18,526 bases of DNA from CBDVBZ01 sp965372355 (GTDB lineage Bacteria; Krumholzibacteriota; Krumholzibacteriia; WVZY01): NCBI GenBank assembly GCA_965372355.1, contig CBDVBZ010000070.1, positions 1-18,526 on the forward strand. The letters run 5' to 3'. Positions 6,960 to 14,918 of the stretch are shown piece by piece (positions within the stretch are counted from its first letter, which is position 1; each line of letters starts with the position of its first letter). A program made the position numbers and the translations under genes. Below the pieces are notes generated by a model that worked only from the letters and a program-made list of their open reading frames with translations, did no database searches and had not been told where the DNA came from.

Positions 6960-7904
6960 CTATCGAACGAAATCCCAGACGTACTTCGCGGCCGTGAATA
7001 CGATGATCGCCGCCAACATCCACTTGATAATGCGGGCGGGCACATACTTCTGGCAACGCGCGCCCAGGTAGATACCCAACAGGCCACCGAGGCCGAACAG
7101 GGCACCCAACCCCCAGTCCGGAGCGACGGAGAGCTGCGGGTACAACGGCGCTATGACCTGATAAAACGCAACACCTGCCACCGACGTCACAAAGGTGCCC
7201 ATGAGGGCGGCACCGGCAACAGTGTAAACGGGTAGTCCGAAGACTGACACGAGGAAAGGTGCGATGATGGCGCCACCACCGATACCGTAAACGCCGCCCA
7301 CGATCCCCACGATCAAACTCAGGGCGAGGATACCCCAAACCGACACGTCGAATGTCTCTCCATAGAACTCATAGGAAAGGCGAGAGGGCGATAACGCCTT
7401 GATCCGCGTGACAGGGAGCGTCGCACTCGCCCCGTCTGCGCGCTTTCGATGATCCTGCACGATGTGTTGGAAACGTTCCTCAGCATCCACCTCACCCGAA
7501 CGACGGCGGCTCGCCAACAACCCCCTGACCATCCGGACGCCGATGTACAGGAGCACACTGGCCGCGAAGAGCTTGAATCTGGCGGGGTCAGGCAGCCAGA
7601 TCACGCGGATCAGAGCACCGATCCAAACCCCGGGCAACGTCCCCAGAACGATGATCCAGACCAGCGGCCAAACCATTCGTCCCTCCCGGGCATAGCGATA
7701 GACGCCGCCCGGGATGGCGATAACGTTGAACAACTGGTTGGTAGCGCTAACCGATGGGGTCGTGTAGCCGAGGACGGATACCTGAAACGGAAGCAGGAGG
7801 AACGCCCCGGAGACCCCACCCATCGACGTAAAGAAGGACACCACGAATGCGGCCAGCGGCGGCACCCATGGGGCAACGTCTATTCCCGCCGTGCTAAAGT
7901 GCAT
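6960..7904 (-). CDS. TauE/SafE (TSUP) family membrane exporter
   Basis: A 314-residue inner-membrane protein of the family that moves sulfite, sulfoacetate and related organic anions. It has the two-fold internal symmetry of the family: an N-terminal half starting with FFTSMGGVSGAFLLLPF (residues 24-40) and a C-terminal half with VGGVYGIGGGAIIAPFLV, both variants of the G-G-G-x-G-x-x-P signature. They are separated by a longer than usual soluble loop (about residues 120-180). Eight to nine hydrophobic helices are visible. GGAG lies six bases before the ATG at 7904, only 12 bases after the stop of the epimerase gene, so it is the last gene of the long operon. Export of a by-product of the two upstream enzymes is possible but is inference. 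Confidence 0.88.
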   Translation of the reverse strand: MHFSTAGIDVAPWVPPLAAFVVSFFTSMGGVSGAFLLLPFQVSVLGYTTPSVSATNQLFNVIAIPGGVYRYAREGRMVWPLVWIIVLGTLPGVWIGALIRVIWLPDPARFKLFAASVLLYIGVRMVRGLLASRRRSGEVDAEERFQHIVQDHRKRADGASATLPVTRIKALSPSRLSYEFYGETFDVSVWGILALSLIVGIVGGVYGIGGGAIIAPFLVSVFGLPVYTVAGAALMGTFVTSVAGVAFYQVIAPLYPQLSVAPDWGLGALFGLGGLLGIYLGARCQKYVPARIIKWMLAAIIVFTAAKYVWDFVR

Positions 7905-7916
7905 CCCGAGCTCCGG

Positions 7917-8969
7917 TCAAACATGTTCGGAATGATCCACCCCTTGCGGCCGCTTGCGTGCCGCAACACCCAACCCTGGGCCATCGGGTAGAACCAGCTT
8001 GCTGTTTTTAACCGTGACTCCCTGATACGGGTCGTTCGACAGGAGGATGTTGCCGTCCAGATCGGCGTAGTCGGCAAGCGGGCTCAAATGGGCCGCCGCA
8101 GTGATTCCGATCGATGTCTCGAGCATGCAGCCCAGCATGATCTTCAAACCCGCTTTGGTCGCTTCCTCGATGAGACTGAGCGCCGGTGTGATACCTCCGC
8201 ATTTCATCAGCTTGATATTGATCCCGTGCCCCTGGTCGCGTCGCCTCGCGACGTCGCCGGGATCGATGATGCTCTCATCCAGAATCACGGGCAGTGGGCT
8301 CAAGCGTTTGAGCGTTCGCAGATCGTCCTCGTTGTCGTGGTGAATAGGCTGTTCGACGAATTCGACACCCTTTTCCTTTAGCACACCGCACATCTGTAGT
8401 GCTGTTTCCACATCCCAGCCCTCGTTGGCATCGACGCGAATCGTCTTACCGCTTCTTGCAAGCACCCGGTCGAGAAGCGCGAGGTCGCCCGGCACGCCCA
8501 TCTTCATCTTGAGGATCCGGTAAGGCTCCGCCTCGTCGACCTTCTTGTCGACAACCTCGGGTGTGTCTATTCCGATCGAGAACGACGTGGCCGGTGTCTC
8601 ATTGGGGTCGAGACCCAGGAGCGCGTAGACCGGTTTACCCTCCTTTTTACCCGAGATGTCCCACAGCGCCATATCGAGCGCGGCGCGTACGGAGGCGTCC
8701 CCCCCGAGGACCTGCCTCAGATCGCCGCCGTCGATTCGCTCACGCATCGATTCGGGATCACCCTCGAGCTTGCCGTCGATGCGCTTCACGGCGGCTTTGA
8801 CCGTGTCGCTGTCTTCGCCGTAGTAGTTGGGCGGAGACGATTCCCCCCAACCGGTAAACCCTTCCCAGGTCAACTCGAAGATGAAGACCTCCTGCTCGGT
8901 CTGCGCACCGCGGGCGATCCTGAACGGATGGGTCGGTGTGATGATAAACGGTTCAACGTTGAGCTTCAT
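7917..8969 (-). CDS. Enolase-superfamily dipeptide epimerase / N-acyl-glutamate racemase (YkfB/DgcA-like)
   Basis: A 350-residue cytosolic enzyme of the muconate-lactonising subgroup. Catalytic features are K154-M-K156 (the K-x-K motif on strand 2), metal ligands D180 (in RVDANEGW), E206 (in VEQPI) and D231 (in LDES), and K253 (in INIKLMKCGG), the second acid/base. GCMLETSIGI and the C-terminal D303-L-D305-G are the substrate-recognition elements typical of L-Ala-D/L-Glu epimerases. Expected chemistry is racemisation at the alpha carbon of a Glu residue, in a murein dipeptide or in N-acetyl-glutamate. The ATG at 8969, after AGAAGG and TGACC, is preferred over the in-frame GTG at 8975. It overlaps the 3' end of the DUF1611 gene by 17 bases, so the two are probably translated together. 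Confidence 0.9.
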   Translation of the reverse strand: MKLNVEPFIITPTHPFRIARGAQTEQEVFIFELTWEGFTGWGESSPPNYYGEDSDTVKAAVKRIDGKLEGDPESMRERIDGGDLRQVLGGDASVRAALDMALWDISGKKEGKPVYALLGLDPNETPATSFSIGIDTPEVVDKKVDEAEPYRILKMKMGVPGDLALLDRVLARSGKTIRVDANEGWDVETALQMCGVLKEKGVEFVEQPIHHDNEDDLRTLKRLSPLPVILDESIIDPGDVARRRDQGHGINIKLMKCGGITPALSLIEEATKAGLKIMLGCMLETSIGITAAAHLSPLADYADLDGNILLSNDPYQGVTVKNSKLVLPDGPGLGVAARKRPQGVDHSEHV

Positions 8970-10083
8970 GGTCACCTTCTCCGTGGTCGGTGTGCTTCAT
9001 GTCCTTGACAACGGCGTCTAGAATGTCTTCGGCGCCAAACCGCACGGGGTCCGACACCGGTAGTCCGGTTTCCCTTTTGACGCGCTCCATAATATCACGG
9101 GCGATGGCCGTCTCAAATCCCACGGTGTTCAACGCGATGGCGGCCACGCGTGACTTGTTTAGCGGCTCCATCAGGCTCTCGTGCAACGCGATCAGACGGC
9201 TCAGAGACGGCATATCGAATAGCGTGTCACCGATCGTCTGCCGTGATGGCGCGTGAGCCAGTACCATGCAGTCCGCCATGGCCCCGTACATCAAACCCAA
9301 CGCTACACCGGCGTATCCGGGATGAACGATAGAGCCCTGCCCCTCGACAAACACGATGTCACGTCCCTTTCCCTCGTATTCGACGAGTTTCTCGGTCGCA
9401 CCGCCCACGAAATCCGCAACAACGTGATCGATCGCGATGCCCCGCTCCCGTAACATCATCCCCGTCTGGCCCGTCGCGGCCCACGCCGCATTGAGACCAC
9501 GCGCGCATGCGGCTTCAAAAAGTTCCAATGTCACGGTCATCTTGCCGACGTTGCAGTCGGTCCCGATGACGAGGACGGTTCTCGCACCGGTCTGACAGCC
9601 GAGACCCTGGCTGACAGTCTGCTCCGCCGGGACCATCCGTACGTCCCATATCCGCGAACCGCTCTTCCTGGCCGCTTCGGCAATTCGCGCGTCTTCGGCC
9701 AGAAAATCGTGCAGACCGCTCACAACATCGATTCCCGCCACGACACACTGCAGAACATAGGGGTAGAGATCCTCGCTGAGCCGACCGCCCTGGGGCGCGA
9801 CGCCGACAATGGCAACATCCGCTCCGTGTGACACGGCGGCCTCGACGCTTGCCACAACGGGCACATGGCCTCCAAAACCGATGATCTCCCCGACGGTCCT
9901 TCCACTCTGGACCGGATCGACGACGCACACGACGTCGCTTTTTCGGTATCGCAAATAGCAAACGGCTGTTTTTGCGCCAAAGGTCGAGAACTCGCCCGGA
10001 GCCAGCAAAGCCACGCGCCTGCCGACAAGCGGGAAAGGGGCAAAGCTGAGGCTCAACCTGTCATCTCCATCAATGAAACTCAT
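8953..10083 (-). CDS. DUF1611 family P-loop protein (DgcN-like D-glutamate N-acetyltransferase)
   Basis: A 376-residue cytosolic protein with a Rossmann-like N-terminal domain (residues 22-150) and a C-terminal P-loop domain. GTDCNVGKMT (174-183) is a Walker A-type loop, and VFVEGQGS (244-251) is the strand carrying the acidic residue. This is DUF1611/COG3367. As I recall the literature, members named DgcN acetylate D-glutamate in a catabolic route in which the partner DgcA racemises N-acetyl-D-glutamate, and related genes are commonly found beside dipeptide epimerases. The same pairing is seen here, with a 17-base overlap. It also overlaps the upstream CNNM gene by 14 bases. The ATG at 10083 lacks a strong ribosome binding site, consistent with coupled translation. 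D-Glu acetylation in this organism is inference. Confidence 0.85.
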   Translation of the reverse strand: MSFIDGDDRLSLSFAPFPLVGRRVALLAPGEFSTFGAKTAVCYLRYRKSDVVCVVDPVQSGRTVGEIIGFGGHVPVVASVEAAVSHGADVAIVGVAPQGGRLSEDLYPYVLQCVVAGIDVVSGLHDFLAEDARIAEAARKSGSRIWDVRMVPAEQTVSQGLGCQTGARTVLVIGTDCNVGKMTVTLELFEAACARGLNAAWAATGQTGMMLRERGIAIDHVVADFVGGATEKLVEYEGKGRDIVFVEGQGSIVHPGYAGVALGLMYGAMADCMVLAHAPSRQTIGDTLFDMPSLSRLIALHESLMEPLNKSRVAAIALNTVGFETAIARDIMERVKRETGLPVSDPVRFGAEDILDAVVKDMKHTDHGEGDHEAQR

Positions 10084-11050
10084 CGGTAATGGCCCCCACC
10101 AGACGCTCGAGAATATCTTCGAGCGTGGTCATACCGGCCAGCCGTCCCCCGCCATCGCTGACCATCGCCATGTGGCATCCCTGGTTCTTCATCCGAATCA
10201 TTATTTCCGCAACCGGCGTATCGTCTTGCACGATGTAAGGAGGCTCGATAACCGGTTTGTCTCGCAACGGGTGCCGGGTCTTGAGCAGGTTGTGAATCGA
10301 CAGAAAACCAACAACGTGCTGCCGATCGCCCTGATAGAGGGGAATCCGCGAAAAGCGCTCCCGGGCAAAGAACTTTTTGTATGCCTCCACACTCAACCCA
10401 TCCTCGGCCATCACCACGCTGTCGAGGTCCAGCATCACATCCTTCGCCGCAAAGGTGACCATTTCGAGTGCCCGCGATACGAGGGTCATCGTGCCGGGAC
10501 CGATTGCACCGGCCTGCTTGCTGCTCTCGAGATGAAAGAGCAGCTCCTCCATCGTCATGCGAACCTTCCGATCCACCTTGCGGACCCCGAACAGACGGCC
10601 AAGCAAGTTGGCCAGCTCGGCGAACCCCTTGATGACCGGGTAGAGCGCAACGGCGAAGAGCTTCAACGGGACGATCGAGAGAATCGACGCTCGATCCGCA
10701 TAGTAGAGGAAGATGCCCTTGGGCAGAATCTCCTGAAAAAGCATTAGCAAAGGCACCAGCACAACGGTCGCGATCGTCGCACCCGAGTCGCCAAAGTAGT
10801 TTATCATGATTGCCGTAAAAGTCGCCGTGCATCCAATCATACCCAGATTCGTGCCCACAAGAACAATGCTGAGGAAATACTCGGGGTTGTCGATATACTT
10901 GAGCAGCAATGTCGCCCGTCTATCACCTTTTTCCGCGAGGTGACGCAGACGGATTCGGTCCGCCACGATGATCGCCGTCTCGGACCCGGCAAAAAACGCG
11001 GCCAGCAGAAACGCCGACGCGGAGATCAGAGCCAACCACCCGACGCTCAT
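10070..11050 (-). CDS. CNNM (DUF21) transmembrane protein with CBS pair, short form
   Basis: A 326-residue membrane protein of the hemolysin-C-like/CorB family, implicated in magnesium or other divalent-cation transport. Residues 1-135 form the CNNM domain, with three to four helices, FFAGSETAIIVADRIRLR and the signature QEILPKGIF. A CBS pair follows (about 195-326), ending GRLAGMTTLEDILERLVGAI. The C-terminal CorC/HlyC domain that usually follows the CBS pair is absent: the protein stops six residues after the last CBS helix, whereas the upstream paralogue has it. Start and the upstream stop share an ATGA overlap (11047-11050), indicating translational coupling. The pair may work as a heterodimer. 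Confidence 0.9.
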   Translation of the reverse strand: MSVGWLALISASAFLLAAFFAGSETAIIVADRIRLRHLAEKGDRRATLLLKYIDNPEYFLSIVLVGTNLGMIGCTATFTAIMINYFGDSGATIATVVLVPLLMLFQEILPKGIFLYYADRASILSIVPLKLFAVALYPVIKGFAELANLLGRLFGVRKVDRKVRMTMEELLFHLESSKQAGAIGPGTMTLVSRALEMVTFAAKDVMLDLDSVVMAEDGLSVEAYKKFFARERFSRIPLYQGDRQHVVGFLSIHNLLKTRHPLRDKPVIEPPYIVQDDTPVAEIMIRMKNQGCHMAMVSDGGGRLAGMTTLEDILERLVGAITDEFH

Positions 11051-12288
11051 GGCTTCTCCACCCTCATCTTGCGGATCCGGTTCGGCTGGGCGGAGATGAT
11101 GTGGAAACGAAGATCTCCAACATCGATCGTCTCTCCCTCATGAGGGATCCTGCCCGTTGCGCCGATGACATAACCGGCGATGGTTTCGTTCTCATCGTCC
11201 GTGATGTCGGCGCCGAATACATCGTTAAAATCATCGAGCTCCATCGTTCCTTGAACGATAATCCGGTGATCATCGACGAGCCTGTAATCCTCCACCGGCG
11301 GCTCGTTGGCATCACGGATCTCGCCGACGAGTTCCTCGAGGACATCCTCCAGGGTCACCACGCCCACATACGAACCGTACTCGTCGATCACTACGGCCAA
11401 GTGAGCCTTGAGCCGTCCAAACTCCCTGAACAGCTGTGATATCTTCATCGATTCGGGCACATAGTAGGGCTCCCGAAGTATTGCACCGATGTCAAAGGCC
11501 GACTCCCGCCCGGCCGCCGCGGCAACATCCTTGATATGGACGATGCCACTGATGTCGTCCGGAGTGTCACCGTAGACCGGCGCACGCGAGTGCCCCGACT
11601 CGATGATCTGCTCTTCCATGTCCGCCCTCGCCATAGTCATCGAGAGCGAGAACACGTCGATGCTGGGCGTCATGATCTCCTTCACGACCGTGCCGCGAAA
11701 CTCGATGATGTTCGACAGGAGTTCGAACTCGAAGTCGCCAACCTGCCCGTGCGCCCTTCCCATGTCGAGCGCGGTGATCAACTCTTCACGCGAAAAATGC
11801 CGCCGAGCCATGCCGAGTTGTTTCTTGAACAACTCAACCACCACATCCGTCAACCGCGTTATCGGCATGCGGACAGGATAGAGGACAACGTGCAAACCCT
11901 TGAGCGGATAGACGGCAAACAGCGAGAACCGACGCGGCCGGTCGATTGCCAGTGCCTTTGGGAGAATCTCGCCAAAGACGATGATCAGCACGGACATGAC
12001 GACAAAGGCCACTCCAAGACCCTTGGCACCAAAGAGCGACAAGGCGACGGCGGTGCACGCGCTGGTGGCAAACACGTTCACAACGAGATTGCCGATGAGA
12101 ATCGTGACGAGGATTTTTCTGGGGGCGGCGAGCAGACGGGCGATCTCACGACCGGCCGCCGATCGTTCTGTCAAACCGGTAATTTGAGCCCTGCGAAGCG
12201 AAAACAGCGCGGCTTCCGAACCGGAAAAGAATGCGGATAGAGATAACAGTACGGCGAGAACAACAGTGTAGGCAAGTAGACCATCCAA
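11047..12288 (-). CDS. CNNM/CBS/CorC-HlyC domain protein (hemolysin C-type transporter), full length
   Basis: A 413-residue membrane protein with the complete domain order. The CNNM/DUF21 membrane domain (residues 1-185) carries FFSGSEAALFSLRRAQ and the GEILPKALA signature. The CBS pair (about 195-325) ends VIDEYGSYVGVVTLEDVLEELVGEI. The C-terminal CorC/HlyC domain (about 340-413) contains DENETIAGYVIG and FHIISAQPNRIRKMRV. Family members of known function handle Mg2+ or Co2+, while the old hemolysin name is not mechanistic. It starts 13 bases after the cpoB stop with no strong ribosome binding site, so it is probably read through from the Tol-Pal genes. It is paralogous to the next gene, with which it overlaps by four bases. 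Confidence 0.92.
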   Translation of the reverse strand: MDGLLAYTVVLAVLLSLSAFFSGSEAALFSLRRAQITGLTERSAAGREIARLLAAPRKILVTILIGNLVVNVFATSACTAVALSLFGAKGLGVAFVVMSVLIIVFGEILPKALAIDRPRRFSLFAVYPLKGLHVVLYPVRMPITRLTDVVVELFKKQLGMARRHFSREELITALDMGRAHGQVGDFEFELLSNIIEFRGTVVKEIMTPSIDVFSLSMTMARADMEEQIIESGHSRAPVYGDTPDDISGIVHIKDVAAAAGRESAFDIGAILREPYYVPESMKISQLFREFGRLKAHLAVVIDEYGSYVGVVTLEDVLEELVGEIRDANEPPVEDYRLVDDHRIIVQGTMELDDFNDVFGADITDDENETIAGYVIGATGRIPHEGETIDVGDLRFHIISAQPNRIRKMRVEKP

Positions 12289-12301
12289 GGCGGCTGTGTC
12301 G

Positions 12302-13084
12302 CTACCCTCCCATGTCCTGGAGCGCTACCCGCGCCTGCTCGGCTTCCTCGCTTCGCGGATAGATGGAGATGAGCTCACGAAACGCCCGATCGGCAAGTTG
12401 CGATTCGCCGAGCTGCTGATAGCAGTACCCCGACTTCAAATAAGACGGTGGCGCATATCTGGAGCGCGGGTCATCCTGAATCACCGTCTGAAACTCCGCG
12501 ACCGCCTCGAGATACCGGGACATCGAGTAGTAGGACTCACCGAGATAGTAACGCGCGGACGCGAGATTCTCGTCGTTTGGGTACCTCACCAGGAAGTTCT
12601 TGAACCCCTGTATCGCCAGATCGTAGTTGCCGAGCGTGAGATCCATGTAGGAGCTCTTGAACAGCTTGTCCGCATCGGTATCGCCGTCCGAGCGCACCAT
12701 CGCCGTGGAGTCAGGCAACATAACACCCGTGCTATCATAGGGTTGGGAGATCCTAGTCGTATCGGGAGCCGCCAGGGCCCGAACCCGGGTTCGGGCCTCC
12801 AGCAGCTGTGGTATGTCGTCAAAACGATAGGAAAGAACCTCGACCAGCTCTCTGAGCTCCATAAGCGCCAAGGCGCGATCCGCTTGCGCCTGCAGCCTGG
12901 CTTCACGCTCCGCCTCGAACTGCCGGGACAGAACGTCGACCTTCTGCATGAGCTCTTGCTGCTGGGTCTTGACCGTATCCAGTTCCTGATACGTAATCTC
13001 CATCATCTTCGTGCTGTAGCAACCCGACGAGAGCACTACTGCAAGACCCAGGCTGGCGATCTTCTTGCTGAGAGCGATCTTCAA
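12302..13084 (-). CDS. cpoB: Tol-Pal system lipoprotein with TPR domain, CpoB/YbgF-like
   Basis: A 260-residue lipoprotein (lipobox SSGC, Cys22) with an N-terminal coiled coil (about residues 28-95, rich in Glu, Gln and Leu), a low-complexity linker (96-135) and three TPR units (about 138-255) beginning ADKLFKSSYMDLTLGNYDLAIQGFKNFLVRYP in two parts. Coiled coil plus C-terminal TPR is the CpoB/YbgF layout; that protein coordinates Tol-Pal action with septal peptidoglycan synthesis. E. coli CpoB is periplasmic and soluble, so lipid anchoring is a difference. The initiation codon is TTG at 13084, with AAGAGA just upstream. It lies 12 bases after the pal stop, the expected gene order. Confidence 0.87.
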   Translation of the reverse strand: MKIALSKKIASLGLAVVLSSGCYSTKMMEITYQELDTVKTQQQELMQKVDVLSRQFEAEREARLQAQADRALALMELRELVEVLSYRFDDIPQLLEARTRVRALAAPDTTRISQPYDSTGVMLPDSTAMVRSDGDTDADKLFKSSYMDLTLGNYDLAIQGFKNFLVRYPNDENLASARYYLGESYYSMSRYLEAVAEFQTVIQDDPRSRYAPPSYLKSGYCYQQLGESQLADRAFRELISIYPRSEEAEQARVALQDMGG

Positions 13085-13096
13085 GATTCTCTTGCT

Positions 13097-13633
13097 TTAG
13101 TTCTGGCTCACGACAAAATGCGCTCGCCTGTTCTTCTTCCACGCTGATTCGTTGTGGCCGGCGTCAAACGGTCTTTCTTTGCCATAGCTGATGATCTTTA
13201 CGCGGCTTGCCGGGACACCGAGCGAGACGATATAGTCCTTCGCCGCCTTCGCCCGTCTTTCGCCCAGCGCGAGGTTGTAGGCAATGGTCCCCCGCTCGTC
13301 GCAGTGGCCTTCAACGGCGATATCAACCTTGGATGCGTCCTTTAACTGTTTTGCATTCTTCTGCAGCACGCTTTTCGCGTCGGACGTCAGCTTCGAGCTA
13401 TCGTAAGCAAAGAAAACATCCTCCAGAACAGGAATCTTTATGTCGATCTCTTCAACCGGTTCGGTCTCCATGACCGCTTCTTCCACTTCCGGTTCGGGCT
13501 CCGGTTCTGGTGTCGTGCTCGTCACCTCGGCATCAGAGGCCGGCGAGTCCGCAGCTTTCTTCTTGGTGCACGCTGTCGCCGAGACCAAGAAAATCAAACA
13601 CAAAGAGAACACAAACAAAACTCGACTATACAT
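13097..13633 (-). CDS. pal: Peptidoglycan-associated lipoprotein Pal
   Basis: A 178-residue outer-membrane lipoprotein that anchors peptidoglycan non-covalently and binds TolB. The lipobox SATAC gives Cys22. A Pro/Glu-rich linker (about 38-65) leads to the OmpA-like domain (68-178). FFAYDSSKL opens the domain, and GHCDERGT (109-116) with YNLALGERRAKA (119-130) contain the Asp and Arg that bind meso-diaminopimelate in Pal and OmpA proteins. An upstream ATG at 13651 would place the Shine-Dalgarno inside the gene. GGAGG followed by 8 bases and the ATG at 13633 is the better start. It is 42 bases after tolB, the largest gap in the operon. Confidence 0.95.
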   Translation of the reverse strand: MYSRVLFVFSLCLIFLVSATACTKKKAADSPASDAEVTSTTPEPEPEPEVEEAVMETEPVEEIDIKIPVLEDVFFAYDSSKLTSDAKSVLQKNAKQLKDASKVDIAVEGHCDERGTIAYNLALGERRAKAAKDYIVSLGVPASRVKIISYGKERPFDAGHNESAWKKNRRAHFVVSQN

Positions 13634-13675
13634 ACGACATACCTCCCTCATAAACCTGTTGTCAAAACACGCCTG

Positions 13676-14914
13676 TCATCGAGCGGACCAGTCCGCCGAG
13701 TCTCCTTTTGCCAATATTCTCCTACCCCCCGTTCCGATGTCAATAATTGTTATGACGTTCTCGCCACCCCGTTGCTCGGTACACATGATGTGCCGTCCGT
13801 TCGGCGCCCACCTGGGATCCTCGTGGTTGACGGCCTCGCGCGTCAGCCGGGTAAAATCGCTCCCATCCGGCCGAATTGTACACAGATGAAAGAATCCGTC
13901 AATCCTCGACGCGAATGCGATGTAGTCGCCTTTCGGCGACCAGGCAGGAGAGGCGTTGTACGAGCCCTGAAACGTCAGGCGGCGAACGTTGCTGCCATCC
14001 GCCTCCATGATATAGAGCTGGGGGCTCCCGCCCCGGTCCGATGTAAACACGATCTCTCGACCACTCGGCGACCAACTCGGGCTGACGTCGATCGCGCGGC
14101 TGTGCGTCAGCCTCTTCTTGATCCTCCCATCCTTGCCGATCAGATATATCTCTGCATTTCCGTCCTTTGTGAGCGTCACCGCCAGCAGCTTGCGTTTCTG
14201 AGACCAATCCGCGGAGTAGTTGAGGCCCTCGTACTTGGCGAGCTGTCTGGATTTGGACTCGGTGAGATATCGGATAAACAGATCCGGCTTTCCATAGCGA
14301 AAACTGCTGTAAACAAGTCCTTTGTCGTCATCCGCCCAGCGCGGATACACGAGCGGCACCGTCTGACGCAGCAAGACCCTTGGGTTGTACCCGTCGTAGT
14401 CGGACATGACGATCTCCCACCGGTCGGGGGATACCCGACGGTGGACCACGTGGGTACTGGCGATACCGTTCTCGCCGGTCAGCATACGCACGACTTCGTC
14501 GGCGAAATGGTGGGCGATCCTGCGGAGCCGGTCTTTGTCGATACGGTACCGCTTGCCGCCGATCTGCTGCTTGGTCGCAACATCGATCACTCTGCCCTCG
14601 AAGTGCGGCTCGCCACGGTAAACGAGAAGCGCACCGCGCACCTCCACGAGGCCCTCTTGGCCGCCGTTGCTTGCGAGCGGAATGATGCCCTGTTGGATCT
14701 TGAAGAGTCCCGAAAACTCGAGATCAGACGTCACGATGTTCTGCAGCGTCTGCGCCCGATCGGGGCGCGTACCGTCAATCGCGGCAAACGGCGCTATATT
14801 GAGCGGTATTCGATCGGCAAACGTCGACCGAATGCCGAGTTCCACCTCGGACTGTCCAAACGCGGAAGACGTCGCAAGAGCCAGCAGGACCATCAGGAAT
14901 AACAGAGACCGCAT
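13676..14914 (-). CDS. tolB: Tol-Pal system beta-propeller protein TolB
   Basis: A 412-residue periplasmic protein linking Pal to the inner-membrane Tol complex. A Sec signal peptide (residues 1-20, ending SSAFG) precedes the N-terminal domain (about 25-150, with LEFSGLFKI and HHFADEVVRMLTGENGIAST) and a six-bladed propeller. The propeller shows repeated W-S-P-G-I-F-S-type blades, for example WSPSGREIVFTSDRGGSPQL and WSPKGDYIAFASR. Length is close to the 430 residues of E. coli TolB. A longer reading frame to 15094 is rejected: AGGAG seven bases before the ATG at 14914 and the clean signal peptide fix the start, four bases after the preceding gene's stop. Confidence 0.95.
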   Translation of the reverse strand: MRSLLFLMVLLALATSSAFGQSEVELGIRSTFADRIPLNIAPFAAIDGTRPDRAQTLQNIVTSDLEFSGLFKIQQGIIPLASNGGQEGLVEVRGALLVYRGEPHFEGRVIDVATKQQIGGKRYRIDKDRLRRIAHHFADEVVRMLTGENGIASTHVVHRRVSPDRWEIVMSDYDGYNPRVLLRQTVPLVYPRWADDDKGLVYSSFRYGKPDLFIRYLTESKSRQLAKYEGLNYSADWSQKRKLLAVTLTKDGNAEIYLIGKDGRIKKRLTHSRAIDVSPSWSPSGREIVFTSDRGGSPQLYIMEADGSNVRRLTFQGSYNASPAWSPKGDYIAFASRIDGFFHLCTIRPDGSDFTRLTREAVNHEDPRWAPNGRHIMCTEQRGGENVITIIDIGTGGRRILAKGDSADWSAR

Positions 14915-14918
14915 ACAT

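Noticed and set aside
11536..12240. 234-codon plus-strand frame antisense to the full-length CNNM gene
   Set aside because: It is rich in Asp, Arg and His, has no start signal, and is contained in a confident gene on the other strand.
12296..13147. 283-codon plus-strand open frame antisense to cpoB
   Set aside because: It mirrors the TPR lipoprotein gene. Its Arg/Leu-rich composition without domains is typical of a complementary-strand shadow.
13772..14902. 376-codon plus-strand open frame antisense to tolB
   Set aside because: It lies entirely opposite a well-supported tolB, has no ribosome binding site or recognisable motif, and is rich in Arg, His and Val, as expected of a shadow frame in GC-rich DNA.
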